A stretch of DNA of 64,000 nucleotides. Source: Roseateles asaccharophilus (GTDB lineage: Bacteria; Pseudomonadota; Gammaproteobacteria; Burkholderiales; Burkholderiaceae_C). Position 1 is the first letter of the stretch. Every line of letters starts with the position of its first letter. The notes beneath the pieces were generated by a model that had not been told where the DNA came from, searched no databases, and was given only the letters and a program-made list of their open reading frames with translations. Position numbers and translations under genes: made by a program. The stretch covers positions 186,001-250,000 of the forward strand of contig NZ_SNXE01000001.1 in the NCBI RefSeq assembly GCF_004362405.1. Reading direction: 5' to 3'. Shown here piece by piece: positions 1 through 11,560 of the stretch.

Positions 1-660
1 GCCCAGCTCATAGCCGTACTTGGCCTTGAACTTGTCCTTCAGGTCCTTGCGCTCGAAGAGGTCGGCACGGAACCAGTAGAGGTTGGCGAACTGCTGGTCG
101 GGCAGCTGGTAGAGCTTGCCATCGGGCGCCGTGGTGAAGCTGGTGCCGATGAAGTCCTTGAGGTCCAGACCCGGGTTGGTGAACTCCTTGCCCGCACCGG
201 CCATGTAGTCGGTGAGGTTCATGATCTTGCCGTAGCGGTAGTGGGTACCGATCAGGTCGGAGTCGGAGATCCAGCCGTCGTAGATGCTCTTGCCGGACTG
301 CATGGAGGTCTGCAGCTTCTCGACCACATCGCCTTCCTGGATCAGGTCGTGCTTGACCTTGATGCCGGTGATCTCCTCGAAGGCCTTGGCCAGGGTCTTG
401 GCCTCGTACTCATGCGTGGTGATGGTCTCGGACACCACCGAGATTTCCTTCACGCCCTTGGCCTGCAACTTCTTGGCGGCTTCGATGAACCACTTCATCT
501 CGGCCATCTGCTGTTCCTTGCTCAGGGTGCTGGGCTGGAACTCGGCATCGATCCACTTCTTGGCCTCGGCCTCGCCGGCCCAGGCCAGCTGTGCGGCCCC
601 CATGGCCAGCAGGGCCGCCGTGGCCAGCGCGGTGTACTTTGTCGTCTTCTTGAACTGCAC
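1..660 (-). CDS. glpV: Glycerol ABC transporter, periplasmic substrate-binding protein (partial, C-terminus outside window)
   Basis: Periplasmic binding protein that delivers glycerol to the GlpPQ permease. The frame starts at a GTG (658-660) preceded by AGAGGAGAC and stays open to position 1, giving the first 220 codons. Residues 1-28 form a Sec signal peptide (KKTTK basic start, ALLAMGAAQLAWA core, cleavage after AWA). The mature part has sugar/glycerol-binding-protein features such as VVEKLQTSMQSGKSIYDGWI and YQLPDQQFANLYWFR. It is the last gene of the leftward glpDSTPQUV run, about 90 bp after glpU. Naming follows the Rhizobium-type GlpSTPQUV system; the neighbours make this firm. Only the true C-terminus cannot be seen. 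Confidence 0.9.
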   Translation of the reverse strand, partial: MQFKKTTKYTALATAALLAMGAAQLAWAGEAEAKKWIDAEFQPSTLSKEQQMAEMKWFIEAAKKLQAKGVKEISVVSETITTHEYEAKTLAKAFEEITGIKVKHDLIQEGDVVEKLQTSMQSGKSIYDGWISDSDLIGTHYRYGKIMNLTDYMAGAGKEFTNPGLDLKDFIGTSFTTAPDGKLYQLPDQQFANLYWFRADLFERKDLKDKFKAKYGYELG

Positions 661-748
661 GCTTGTCTCCTCTGTTGAACAAAAAGCCCCCCGATCAGCG
701 CGACGCGGCCCCGGGGGTGTGAAGGGCCGAATCCTTGAAAACACCGCC

Positions 749-1057
749 TCAGCCGCGCCGCATGATCAGGGCCAGCACGGCCATCGACGCGATGAAGCTG
801 ATCCAGATGCTGGGCTCGCTCTCCAGCGCGAACCACTCGGCCATGCGGCCGGCCAGGCCCACAAAGGCCAGATTGATATAGGCCGCGGTCAGCAGGCCGA
901 TGAAGAGCCGGTCGCCGCGCGTGGTCTTGAGCGGCAGAAAGCCCTTGCGCAAGCTGGTGGGCGACTTGATCTCCCAGACCGTCATGCCGATCAGCATCAC
1001 GACGATGCAGCTGAAGAAGGCCGCCACCGGGGTCGTCCAATACATCCAATCAAACAT
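749..1057 (-). CDS. glpU: DUF2160 small membrane protein of the glycerol transporter
   Basis: A 102-residue protein with three hydrophobic segments (about residues 10-27, 50-70 and 82-98). Motifs such as FDWMYWTTPVAAFF and EIKSPTSLRKGFLPL are those of DUF2160. This family occurs almost only between the permease and binding-protein genes of GlpSTPQUV glycerol transporters, which is its position here (12 bp after glpQ). It probably sits in the inner membrane and assists the transporter. Its biochemical role is not known from sequence. Confidence 0.85.
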   Translation of the reverse strand: MFDWMYWTTPVAAFFSCIVVMLIGMTVWEIKSPTSLRKGFLPLKTTRGDRLFIGLLTAAYINLAFVGLAGRMAEWFALESEPSIWISFIASMAVLALIMRRG

Positions 1058-1069
1058 CTCGGTTTCTCC

Positions 1070-1874
1070 TCAGACACGGCCCATGGCGAAGCCCTTGGCG
1101 ATGTAGTGGCGCACGAACCAGATCACGATGGCGCCCGGCACGATGGTCAGGGTGCCGGCGGCGGCCAGGGTCGCCCAGTCCATGCCCGAGGCGCTGACCG
1201 TGCGCGTCATGGTGGCCACGATGGGCTTGGCATTCACGCTGGTCAGGGTGCGGGCCAGCAGCAGCTCCACCCAGCTGAACATGAAGCAGAAGAAGGCCGC
1301 CACGCCCACGCCCGCCTTAATCAGGGGCAGGAAGATGGTGAGGAAGAAGCGCGGGAAGCTATAGCCGTCGATATAGGCGGTCTCGTCGATCTCGCGCGGG
1401 ATGCCGCTCATAAAGCCTTCCAGAATCCACACCGCCAGCGGCACATTGAAGAGCAGATGCGCCATGGCCACGGCGATATGCGTGTCCATCAGCCCCATCG
1501 TGGTGTAGAGCTGGAAGAAGGGCAGCAGAAAGACCGCGGGCGGCGTCATGCGGTTGGTCAGCAGCCAGAAGAACACATGCTTGTCGCCCAGGAAGCGGTA
1601 GCGGCTGAAGGCATAGGCCGCCGGCAGGGCCACGGTGATCGAGATCACCGTGTTGATGCCCACATAGATCAGGCTGTTGATATAGCCCGAGTACCAGGAC
1701 GGGTCGGTGAAGATCGTCTTGTAGTTGGCCCAGGTGAAATGCTCGGGGAAGAAGCTGAAGCTGGACAGGATCTCCTCATTGGTCTTGAAGCTCATATTGA
1801 CCATCCAGTAGATGGGCAGCAGGGCAAAGACCAGGTAGGCGATCAGGAAGATCGTCCGCTTCTTGAAGCGCTTG

Positions 1875-1882
<8 letters not shown>
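1070..1882 (-). CDS. glpQ: Glycerol ABC transporter permease (MalG-type)
   Basis: A 270-residue inner-membrane permease with about six hydrophobic helices. The cytoplasmic EAA loop, which docks on the ATPases, reads IPREIDETAYIDGYSFPRFF with the expected distal glycine. It belongs to the MalG/UgpE family and pairs with GlpP to form the channel. The start overlaps the end of glpP by 8 bp, implying coupled translation. Length and topology are normal for the family. Confidence 0.92.
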
Positions 1883-2764
<882 letters not shown>

Positions 2765-2768
<4 letters not shown>

Positions 2769-3880
2769 GCGGCCTGGCCCTCCTTGACGTTGATCAGCTG
2801 TTCATCGCGGCCGTAGAAGCAGGTATGGGTGCCCAGCACCTGCAGCCAGACCTCGCCACCGGGCACGGGCGGCCGGCTCTGCGCATTCAGGCGCAGCTTG
2901 AGCGACTGCCCGCCCACGCTCGCCGTCAGCAGCCAGTAGGTGCCGATGTCCTGCACCTGCCGAAGCTCGGCGCGCAGCGCCCCGGGGCTGCCGGCCTCGG
3001 CCAGCGCCACATACTCGGGGCGCACGCCCAGGGTGAACTCGCGCGCCGCTTCCAGCTGCTGGTAGAGCACGCCGAAGCCCAGGGGCAGGTCTTGCCCCGC
3101 CACCTCAATCACGCCCGCGCTCTTGAAACGTGCGGGCAGGAAGTTCATGCCCGGCGAGCCGATGAAGTTGCCCACGAACATGTGCTGGGGCTTCTCGAAC
3201 AGCGCGTCGGCCGAACCCACCTGCACCGCGCGGCCGCGCGACATGACCACGATCTGGTCGGCGAAGGTCAGGGCCTCCACCTGGTCGTGGGTCACATAGA
3301 TCAGGGTGAGCTTGAGCTCGTGGTGGATCTGCTTGAGCTTGCGCCGCAGCTGCCACTTGAGGTGGGGGTCGATCACGGTGAGCGGCTCGTCGAAGAGCAC
3401 GGCCGACACATCCTCGCGCACCAGGCCGCGACCCAGCGAGATCTTCTGCTTGGCATCGGCCGTGAGGCCGGCGGCGCGCTGGTTGAGCTGGCCGCTCATC
3501 TCCAGCATCTCGGCGATCTTGCCCACGCGGGCCTTGATGCGCTCGGGCGCCACGCCGCGGTTCTTCAGCGGAAAGGCCAGGTTCTCGGCCACGGTCATCG
3601 TGTCGTAGATCACCGGAAACTGGAACACCTGGGCGATATTGCGCGCCTGGGGTGAGAGTGCGGTGACGTCGCGGCCGTCATAGCTCACCGTGCCATGCGA
3701 GGGCTGCAGCAGGCCCGAGATGATGTTGAGCATGGTGGTCTTGCCACAGCCCGAGGGGCCCAGCAGCGCATAGGCGCCCCCATCTTCAAAGCTCATCTTC
3801 AGCGGCAGCAGGGCGTAGTCGGCCTCGCTCTGCGGGTTGGGACGGTAGGCGTGGGCCAGGTCCAGATCGATGCGTGCCAT
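2765..3880 (-). CDS. glpT: Glycerol ABC transporter ATP-binding protein with degenerate signature motif
   Basis: A 371-residue ABC ATPase with a C-terminal TOBE-like regulatory region. Walker A (GPSGCGKTT, residues 41-49), Q-loop (VFQFP), Walker B (VLFDEP, glutamate 165) and switch histidine (THDQ, H198) are intact. The ABC signature LSGGQ is replaced by LTADAKQK (139-146). The ATG at 3878-3880 begins MARIDLDLAH one base after the glpS stop. The frame stays open further upstream, but that stretch lies inside glpS. The degenerate signature suggests an asymmetric ATPase pair with GlpS. This gene is not the MFS glycerol-3-phosphate transporter that bears the same name in enterics. Confidence 0.92.
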
Positions 3881-3881
3881 C

Positions 3882-4949
3882 TCAGCGGCCCCGCCTTTCC
3901 GGCGCAATGGCCAGGGCGCCCGCGGCGTCGAACACATAGGCCTCGGCGGCCCTGAAGAAGAGGCTGAGCGAGGCGCCCAGCTCGAAGTAATGCACGCCGC
4001 TGAGCTGGGCCACCAGCTCGCCCACCTCGCTGTGCACATGGACAAAGGTGTCGGAGCCCGAAATCTCGGCCAGCTCCACGCGGCCGCGCAGCTCGATATC
4101 GCCGGGCTGCGCGCTCACGCGCAGGGCATTGGCGCGCAGGCCCACGGTCACCGGGCCTTGCGCGCTCAGATCCAGGCTCAGGCCGGGCCTGAGTTCCACG
4201 CTGGCGCCGCGGCCCGTGGCCGGCAGCAGGTTCATGGGCGGATCGCTGAAGGCACGGGCCACGCGCAGCGAGGCCGGCTTGTGGAAGACCTCGGCCGTGG
4301 GGCCGTACTGCAGCAGCTCGCCGGCATCCATCACCGCGGTGTAGCCGCCCAGCAGCAGGGCCTCGCCCGGCTCGGTGGTGGCATAGACCACGGTGGAATC
4401 GCCGCTGGCGAAGAGCTGGCTCAGCTCCTCGCGCAACTCCTCGCGCAGCTTGTAGTCCAGATTCACCAGGGGCTCGTCCAGCAGCATCAGGGGCGCGTTC
4501 TTGGCCAGGGCGCGGGCCAGGGCCACGCGCTGCTGCTGGCCACCGGAGAGCTGGGCGGGCAGCTTGTCCAGATGCATCTCGATGTGCAGCTTCTGGGCCA
4601 GCGCATCCACCTGCTTAGCGATGGCCGCGCGGTCCAGCCCGCCGCGCAGCTTCAGCGGCGAGGCGATGTTGTCGCGCACCGTCATCGAGGGGTAGTTGAT
4701 GAACTGCTGATACACCATCGCGACATTGCGATCGCGCACCGGCACGCCGGTCACGTCCTGGCCGTCCACCAGCACCCGGCCCGCGCTGGGCCGGTCCAGG
4801 CCCGCTATCAGGCGCATCAGCGTGGTCTTGCCGGCCTGGGTCGCGCCCAGCAGCACGGTGACCGCACCGGCTTGCAGCGTCAGGTCCATGGGGTAGAGGT
4901 GCTCGGCGGCACCGACCCGATGGCTGAGGCCTTGCAGACTCAATTGCAT
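3882..4949 (-). CDS. glpS: Glycerol ABC transporter ATP-binding protein lacking the switch histidine
   Basis: A 355-residue ABC ATPase. Walker A is GATQAGKTT (35-43), the signature LSGGQ is canonical (134-138) and Walker B LMLLDEP ends at E159. The switch position that is normally THD reads TTE, so T192 replaces the histidine. The C-terminal about 110 residues form a TOBE-like domain. A good ribosome site (GAGGGAGACA) precedes the ATG. It is separated from glpT by one base. Together the two ATPases would give one complete and one defective ATP site. Confidence 0.92.
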   Translation of the reverse strand: MQLSLQGLSHRVGAAEHLYPMDLTLQAGAVTVLLGATQAGKTTLMRLIAGLDRPSAGRVLVDGQDVTGVPVRDRNVAMVYQQFINYPSMTVRDNIASPLKLRGGLDRAAIAKQVDALAQKLHIEMHLDKLPAQLSGGQQQRVALARALAKNAPLMLLDEPLVNLDYKLREELREELSQLFASGDSTVVYATTEPGEALLLGGYTAVMDAGELLQYGPTAEVFHKPASLRVARAFSDPPMNLLPATGRGASVELRPGLSLDLSAQGPVTVGLRANALRVSAQPGDIELRGRVELAEISGSDTFVHVHSEVGELVAQLSGVHYFELGASLSLFFRAAEAYVFDAAGALAIAPERRGR

Positions 4950-5003
4950 CGTCGCTTGTCTCCCTCTTCTTGCATCTCTGTGCGTCGCGACCAGGACGGG
5001 GCT

Positions 5004-6626
5004 TCAGTCCGCGGGCTGGGGATGGGACTGGAACCAGTCCGCCACCGCCGCTCGTTGCGCCTCGCTGTAGTGCAGCCCCAGCTTGGAGCGGCGCCACAGC
5101 ACGTCCTCGGCGCTGCGCGCCCATTCCTCGCGCTGCAGATAGCGCAGCTCGATCTCGTACAGGCCCGGCGCCACCTCGGCGCCCAGCTCGCTCAGGCTGC
5201 TCGCGCCGCCCAGCACACGGCCCACGCGCGCGCCATAGGCACGGCACAGGCGCCGCACCAGGCTCTCCGGCAGCCAGATATGACGCTGGCGCACGGCGGT
5301 GACCAGGCGCTCGAAATCGGTGTCGGGCCGGCGCGGCGAACCGATCCAGGTCTGCAGGTCGCCGCCCGGCAGATAGGCCTTCTCGGTCCAGGGCTCGCGC
5401 TTGTCACCCAGCATCTGGCCCACCAGATCGGCGGCGTCCTCGGCCAGCTTGCGGAAGGTGGTGATCTTGCCGCCCCACACGCTCAGCAGGGGCGCGCCCT
5501 GGGTATTGCTTTCCAGCAGGTAGTCGCGGGTCACGGCCGAGGGGTCGCCCGAGGCGTCGTCCAGCAGGGGGCGCACGCCGGCATAGCTCCAGACCACGTC
5601 ATCGCGGCTCACCGGCTTGGCGAAGTAGCGGCTGGCCTGCTCGCAGAGGTAGTCCACCTCCTGGGCATCGATCTGCGCCTTGGACAGGCCGGCCAGAGCC
5701 TCGGGCGGCAGCTCCACATCCGTGGTCCCGATCAGGGTGTAGTCCTGCTCGTAGGGGATGGCGAAGATGATGCGCTTGTCGGGGTTCTGGAAGATGTAGG
5801 CGTGGTCGTGCTCGAAGCAGCGCTTGACGATGATGTGGCTGCCCTTGACCAGGCGCAAGCTCTTGGTGGCCAGGGCCTCGCCGCGGGCCGGGCGCGCCAC
5901 CTCGCGCAGAAAGCTCTCGGCCCAGGGGCCAGCGGCATTGACCAGGGCACGGGCGCGCACGCGGCGCTCACCCTGCGGGGTGCTGATCGTGGCCTGCCAG
6001 CCATCGGCCTCGCGCTGCACGGCGGTGACGGGGCTGCGCGTCAGCAGCTCGGCACCCTTCTCCTGGGCATCCAGCGCGTTCAGCAGCACCAGACGGGCGT
6101 CATCCACCCAGCCATCGGAGTAGACGAAACCGCGGGTGTAGTGGGGCTTGAGCGGCTTGCCCACCGGCGAGGTCCGCAGATTCACGCCATTGGAGCCCGG
6201 CAGCACCTCGCGGCGCGCCAGATGGTCGTAGAGGAAGAGGCCGGCGCGAATCATCCAGGCCGGGCGCATGGCGGGGTCGTGCGGCATCACAAAGCGCAGC
6301 GGCCACATGATGTGGGGGGCGCTCTTGAGCAGCACCTCGCGCTCCTGCAGGGCCTTGCGCACCAGGGAGAACTCGTAGTACTCCAGATAGCGCAGGCCGC
6401 CGTGGATCAGCTTGGTGGACGAGGAGGAGGTGTGCGCGGCGAAATCGTCGCGCTCGGCCAGCAGCACCTTCCAGCCGCGACCGGCCAGATCGCGCGCGAT
6501 ACCGGCGCCGTTGATGCCACCGCCCACGACCAGCACGTCGTAGACATGGGAATCAGCGTTGGCAGGGGCAGCGAGGGGCTGAGCGTTCACGAGGGGTCTC
6601 CGAGATAGCAAATCGAGGTTCGCCAT
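5004..6626 (-). CDS. glpD: Aerobic glycerol-3-phosphate dehydrogenase (FAD)
   Basis: Oxidises sn-glycerol-3-phosphate to dihydroxyacetone phosphate and passes electrons to quinone at the inner membrane. The 540 residues begin with a Rossmann FAD motif (VLVVGGGINGAGIARDLAGRG, near residue 31), then the family block SSSSTKLIHGGLRYLEYYEF. Mid-protein motifs include KGSHIIV, IGTTDVE and SYAGVRPL, followed by a C-terminal helical domain. It is first in the leftward operon, 54 bp before glpS, and divergent from glpR. It is slightly longer than enteric GlpD because of an extended N-terminus. Confidence 0.96.
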   Translation of the reverse strand: MANLDLLSRRPLVNAQPLAAPANADSHVYDVLVVGGGINGAGIARDLAGRGWKVLLAERDDFAAHTSSSSTKLIHGGLRYLEYYEFSLVRKALQEREVLLKSAPHIMWPLRFVMPHDPAMRPAWMIRAGLFLYDHLARREVLPGSNGVNLRTSPVGKPLKPHYTRGFVYSDGWVDDARLVLLNALDAQEKGAELLTRSPVTAVQREADGWQATISTPQGERRVRARALVNAAGPWAESFLREVARPARGEALATKSLRLVKGSHIIVKRCFEHDHAYIFQNPDKRIIFAIPYEQDYTLIGTTDVELPPEALAGLSKAQIDAQEVDYLCEQASRYFAKPVSRDDVVWSYAGVRPLLDDASGDPSAVTRDYLLESNTQGAPLLSVWGGKITTFRKLAEDAADLVGQMLGDKREPWTEKAYLPGGDLQTWIGSPRRPDTDFERLVTAVRQRHIWLPESLVRRLCRAYGARVGRVLGGASSLSELGAEVAPGLYEIELRYLQREEWARSAEDVLWRRSKLGLHYSEAQRAAVADWFQSHPQPAD

Positions 6627-6766
6627 TTTGTTCTTCTTTTTTCTTTTTAACTCGTTTGCGCGCGATTAAACCCGGGGTAAACCCTTCTTTGTGTTCGTTT
6701 TGCTTCGCTTTAGGCTGAGCCACCCCTAAAAAACGCGCACTAGCGCGGCCTCTACACTTGCCGGCC
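6627..6766. promoter_or_regulatory. glpD / glpR divergent control region with candidate GlpR sites
   Basis: This 140-bp gap separates glpD (leftward) from glpR-glpK (rightward). It is clearly AT-richer than the flanks. On the + strand GTGTTCGTTTTGCTTCGC (6691-6708) carries two TTCG cores 10 bp apart. The complementary AACGAACAC resembles the GAACA-type half-site of enteric GlpR operators. A direct repeat GGGTTTA-CCCC-GGGTTTA lies on the minus strand near 6670-6688. Operator assignment is inference; no clear -35/-10 pair could be fixed. Confidence 0.45.
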
Positions 6767-7534
6767 ATGATTCCCAGCCATCCCCGTCTGAACGAGCTGC
6801 TGCAGGAGGTGCGCGCCCGCGGCTCGGTGAGCGTCGAGAGCCTGGCCGAGAAATTCGGCGTGACCCTGCAGACCGTGCGCCGCGATGTCCAGCGCCTGGC
6901 CGAGGCAGGCCTGGTGGCGCGTTTTCATGGCGGCGTGCGCGTGCCCGCCAGCACCACCGAAAACATCGCCTACCGCCAGCGCCAGGCCCTGCAGGCCGAG
7001 GGCAAGGCGCGCATCGCGCGCGCCATCGCCCAGCGCATTCCCAATGGCTGCTCCCTGATCCTGAACCTGGGCACCACCACCGAGGCCGTGGCGCGCGAGC
7101 TGCTGCAGCACAAGGGCCTGCGCATCATCACCAACAACCTCAATGTGGCCAGCATCCTGAGCGACAACCCGGACTGCGAGCTGGTGATGGTGGGCGGCAC
7201 GGTGCGCCACCGCGACCGCGGCGTGGTGGGCGAGGCGGCGGTGGACTTCATCCGCCAGTTCAAGGTGGACATCGGCCTGATCGGCATCTCGGGCATCGAG
7301 AGCGACGGCAGCCTGCGCGACTTCGACTACCGCGAGGTCATGGTGGCCCGCACCATCATCGAGCACTCGCGCGAGGTCTGGCTGGCGGCCGATCACAGCA
7401 AGTTCAACCGCCCCGCCATGGCCGAGGTGGCGCGCCTGCCGCAGATCGATCTGCTGTGCACCGATGCCGCGCCGCCCGAGCCCTTCCCCGCCCTGCTGAG
7501 CGACGCCGGCGTCGAGCTGGTGGTCGCAGACTGA
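6767..7534 (+). CDS. glpR: DeoR-family repressor of glycerol genes
   Basis: A 255-residue DeoR-family regulator. The N-terminal helix-turn-helix (about 5-57) includes the family signature [20 protein letters not shown]. The sensor domain carries the DeoR phospho-ligand motifs [29 protein letters not shown] and [10 protein letters not shown]. It should bind glycerol-3-phosphate and repress both arms of the locus. ATG at 6767 ([12 protein letters not shown]) fits the family N-terminus better than the in-frame TTG nine bases upstream. glpK follows 34 bp downstream. Confidence 0.94.
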   Translation: MIPSHPRLNELLQEVRARGSVSVESLAEKFGVTLQTVRRDVQRLAEAGLVARFHGGVRVPASTTENIAYRQRQALQAEGKARIARAIAQRIPNGCSLILNLGTTTEAVARELLQHKGLRIITNNLNVASILSDNPDCELVMVGGTVRHRDRGVVGEAAVDFIRQFKVDIGLIGISGIESDGSLRDFDYREVMVARTIIEHSREVWLAADHSKFNRPAMAEVARLPQIDLLCTDAAPPEPFPALLSDAGVELVVAD

Positions 7535-7568
7535 TCACGCCGGCAGGCACACACAAGACGAGAGACCC

Positions 7569-9062
<1,494 letters not shown>

Positions 9063-9096
9063 GTCCGGCGCGGCGCTGCGGCAGGGCCGAAGCGCC

Positions 9097-10671
9097 TCAG
9101 CGCCAGGCCGAGACGATGAGCACCACCTTGCCGTCCAGCCCGGGCGTGAGCCCGGACCTGGGCAGGGGCAGCTCCAGGCGCAGGCCGCCATCGGCCAGGG
9201 CCTGATAGCTCAGGGCCTGGGTGGCCTGGCCCACATGCTGGCTCTCCCAGCTGTGCAGAATGCGCCACTCGCCGCCCGGCTGCAGCGGCGGCTCCAGGGA
9301 GATGAGCAGACCGTCGCGCAGCAGATGGCTGCCCTCGAAATGCTGGTCGGGCCAGAAGCGCTTGCGCAGCTGGTAGTCGGGCACCCGCACCGCCAGGTCC
9401 ATGGCATAGGCCAGGCTGCGGTCCTGCTGGCTGACCTTGGCGCGGTTGGCCAGAAAGGCCGTGGAGAGATAGACCAGATTGCCGCCGCTGGCCTGCTGGC
9501 GGGTGAGCTGGGCATGGGTGCGGCAGGCGGGCGAATCCTCCTCGGCCGTGCGCCGACTCAGATACCAGCGCTTGCCGCGTGGCCGGGCCAGCAGCTCGAA
9601 CTGATAGAGCGCCTCCACCTCATCGGCCTGGGCCTGCAGGGCCTCGGGCAGACGCACCGCGTCCACCTGCATCCAGATGTCCACCCGCACATCGCCAAAC
9701 AGGAAGCGCACCAGGTTCTGATAGGCCTCCTCGCTGTTGACGATGCCGAAAAAGCCCGAGTGCGAGCGGTAGCAGTAGGCCGTGGGGCTGGTCTTGCTGA
9801 TGCGCAGCTGGCGGTCCACGGCCCAGACCGAGGCGTTGTCCACCTTGACCAGGCCGTCGCTGCCATGGCCGGCAAAGGCCCGCGACAGGCCCATGGCCAC
9901 GCCGTAGTCCGCGCGGTTGGTGCCCACCATGCAGAAGAAGCGGTCGATGGGAAAAGCCTGCTCGGGCACAAAGTCCACCCGACCATGCCGGCGGTACACC
10001 GCCTCCAGATTGAGGTAGCGGGCCATGCGCGCATGGCTGAAGTTGTCGATCTCGGCCACGCTCAGCCAGGCCGGCAGCTTGAGGCCCGCGGCCTCGATGC
10101 CGTTGTGCGGCGTGGCGTAGGTGAAGACCTTGTCCACCGCCCCGCGCGCCGCCGCATCACCCAGGGCCGGGTTCTGCAGCAGCGCCCGCACGACCAGGCC
10201 GCCCATGGAATGGGCCACCAGATAGCAGCGGAAGTCCTCGGGCCGGATCTGCTCCTGGGCCACCACCAGATCGCGCACCCGCAGCACCAGATCGGACAGG
10301 CCGCGGGCATAGTCCTCGATCTCCATGGGCCGGCCCGAGCCCAGCAGGGCCGAGCCGCCGTCGTAGTAGCGATAGACGATCACCGAGCGCGAGGGGATGC
10401 CGCGATTGCCGCGGCGCGGCTGCCAGTCCGCATCCATGATGTCCAGGCCGTTCTCGTAGACATCGCCATAGCCGAACTCGGCCCCCAGGCGCAGCAGGGG
10501 CGACTCGAAGACGAACTTCTTGGCCGGCTCGCGCTTGTCGGTGCTGGCGCGGTAGACCGTGGAGCCGAGATTGAAGCCGCAGAAGGGGTCGGCCGCCGTC
10601 TCGTCGCGCTCGCTCTCGGTCATGGCATAGCCACGCACATAGATGATGGGAAAGAAGGGGGCCTGCTGCAT
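9097..10671 (-). CDS. Lipase/esterase-like alpha/beta hydrolase (524 aa)
   Basis: An alpha/beta hydrolase with nucleophile elbow LVAHSMGGLVVRAL (Ser155). The N-terminus FFPIIYVRGYA resembles lipase oxyanion-strand starts, and the later YATPHNGIEAAGL resembles the post-elbow TPHxG block of PGAP1/LipA-type esterases. There is no signal peptide, so it is probably cytosolic. The last about 200 residues, including LRDGLLISLEPPL, look like an added beta-rich domain of unknown role. It converges on glpK with a 34-bp gap and seems monocistronic. Substrate unknown; the catalytic aspartate was not assigned. Confidence 0.75.
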   Translation of the reverse strand: MQQAPFFPIIYVRGYAMTESERDETAADPFCGFNLGSTVYRASTDKREPAKKFVFESPLLRLGAEFGYGDVYENGLDIMDADWQPRRGNRGIPSRSVIVYRYYDGGSALLGSGRPMEIEDYARGLSDLVLRVRDLVVAQEQIRPEDFRCYLVAHSMGGLVVRALLQNPALGDAAARGAVDKVFTYATPHNGIEAAGLKLPAWLSVAEIDNFSHARMARYLNLEAVYRRHGRVDFVPEQAFPIDRFFCMVGTNRADYGVAMGLSRAFAGHGSDGLVKVDNASVWAVDRQLRISKTSPTAYCYRSHSGFFGIVNSEEAYQNLVRFLFGDVRVDIWMQVDAVRLPEALQAQADEVEALYQFELLARPRGKRWYLSRRTAEEDSPACRTHAQLTRQQASGGNLVYLSTAFLANRAKVSQQDRSLAYAMDLAVRVPDYQLRKRFWPDQHFEGSHLLRDGLLISLEPPLQPGGEWRILHSWESQHVGQATQALSYQALADGGLRLELPLPRSGLTPGLDGKVVLIVSAWR

Positions 10672-10759
10672 GGCGCGCTCCGGGGCTCAGGGACGACCCC
10701 GTCGCTTATAGCCAGGGCCCGTGGCCCCGGCAATCCCGCCAAATGCGGACCTCCCGGCC

Positions 10760-11341
10760 TCAGAGGCCCAGGCGCTCACCCACGCCGAAGAGCACGGCCA
10801 GACCCAGCAGCAGGAAGATCAGGGCCGCCACCCCATGCACCAGGCGCACCGGGATGCGGCCGGCCAAGCGGTCGCCCAGGAAGACGGCGGGCACATTGGC
10901 GATCATCATGCCCAGGGTGGTGCCGGCCACCACGGCCCAGAAGGCCTTGAACTGCGCGGCCATGGCCACGGTGGCGATCTGGGTCTTGTCGCCCATCTCG
11001 GCCAGGAAGAAGGCCACGATGGTGGTGCCCAGCACGCCCAGCTTGAGCTTGCCGCCGCCCTCTTCCTCTTCATCGAGCTTGTCGGGGATCAGGGTCCAGA
11101 TGGCCATGGCCACAAAGCCCAGGCCCAGGCCCCAGCGCAGCACCTGCGGGCTGAGCTGGGTGGTGATCCAGGCGCCCAGAGCCCCGGCACAGGCGTGATT
11201 GACCAGGGTGGCGATCAGGATGCCCAGGCAGATGGGCAGGGGACGGCGGAACCGCGCGGCCAGCAAAAAAGCCAGCAGCTGGGTCTTGTCGCCGATTTCG
11301 GCCAGGGCCACGAGGCCGGTGGAGACGAGGAAGGCTTCCAT
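10760..11341 (-). CDS. UPF0016/GDT1 (TMEM165-type) membrane transporter, probable Mn2+ exporter
   Basis: A 193-residue membrane protein. Two copies of the family signature are visible: ALAEIGDKTQLLAF near the N-terminus and FLAEMGDKTQIATVAM past the middle. They sit in two inverted three-helix halves separated by an acidic loop (DKLDEEEEGGG). UPF0016/GDT1 proteins move Mn2+ or Ca2+ out of the cytosol. The ATG at 11339-11341 starts MEAFLVSTG; a GTG 12 bp upstream is possible. The upstream yybP-ykoY riboswitch strongly supports Mn2+ export. Confidence 0.92.
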   Translation of the reverse strand: MEAFLVSTGLVALAEIGDKTQLLAFLLAARFRRPLPICLGILIATLVNHACAGALGAWITTQLSPQVLRWGLGLGFVAMAIWTLIPDKLDEEEEGGGKLKLGVLGTTIVAFFLAEMGDKTQIATVAMAAQFKAFWAVVAGTTLGMMIANVPAVFLGDRLAGRIPVRLVHGVAALIFLLLGLAVLFGVGERLGL

Positions 11342-11409
11342 GAAACAACCCACACGGCCTGAGGCACGGACGATTGACCATGCCGCTCCGGCCGTGTGAG
11401 GGGATGCCG
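11342..11409 (-). promoter_or_regulatory. Expression platform between the riboswitch and the GDT1 gene
   Basis: Two long inverted repeats compete here. TTGACCATGC (end of the aptamer, 11414-11423 read on the minus strand) can pair with GCATGGTCAA (11374-11383). CACACGGCC (11390-11398) can pair with GGCCGTGTG (11351-11359), close to the start codon at 11341. The two pairings interleave, so they are largely exclusive, as expected for a ligand-controlled switch. No U-run follows, so control is more likely at translation than at termination (inference). Confidence 0.6.
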
Positions 11410-11555
11410 AGCTGCATGGTCAAAGGTCTTGCCAGGTGTGGACACTGCCCGTGCCATGGCTCTTGCGAACCAAGTCTGTTGACACGGGCCTGCAGGGCGC
11501 GATCACCGGTGTTCGGGATCGGGCGGCCGCAGCGGCTACTCCCCAATGACAGCAG
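11410..11555 (-). ncRNA. yybP-ykoY Mn2+ riboswitch aptamer
   Basis: Read on the minus strand, the leader of the GDT1 gene contains the hallmark segments of the yybP-ykoY motif in order. TTGGGGAGTAGCC lies at 11534-11546, then ACACCGG, then GTCAACAGACTTGG at 11469-11482, and the closing GACCTTTGACC at 11418-11428. The family senses Mn2+ and commonly sits before mntP, alx and UPF0016 genes. The 5' boundary is approximate. Confidence 0.9.
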
Positions 11556-11560
11556 GGATT

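Noticed and set aside
3870-6608. A 900-codon open frame antisense to glpS and glpD
   Set aside because: High-GC genes leave long open antisense frames. The translation is His/Gln/Gly-rich low-complexity with no motif, and the opposite strand encodes clear glp genes.
9063-9096. Possible terminator between glpK and the hydrolase gene (GGCGCT...AGCGCC)
   Set aside because: The stem is only 6 bp, imperfectly placed, and no T-run follows on either strand.
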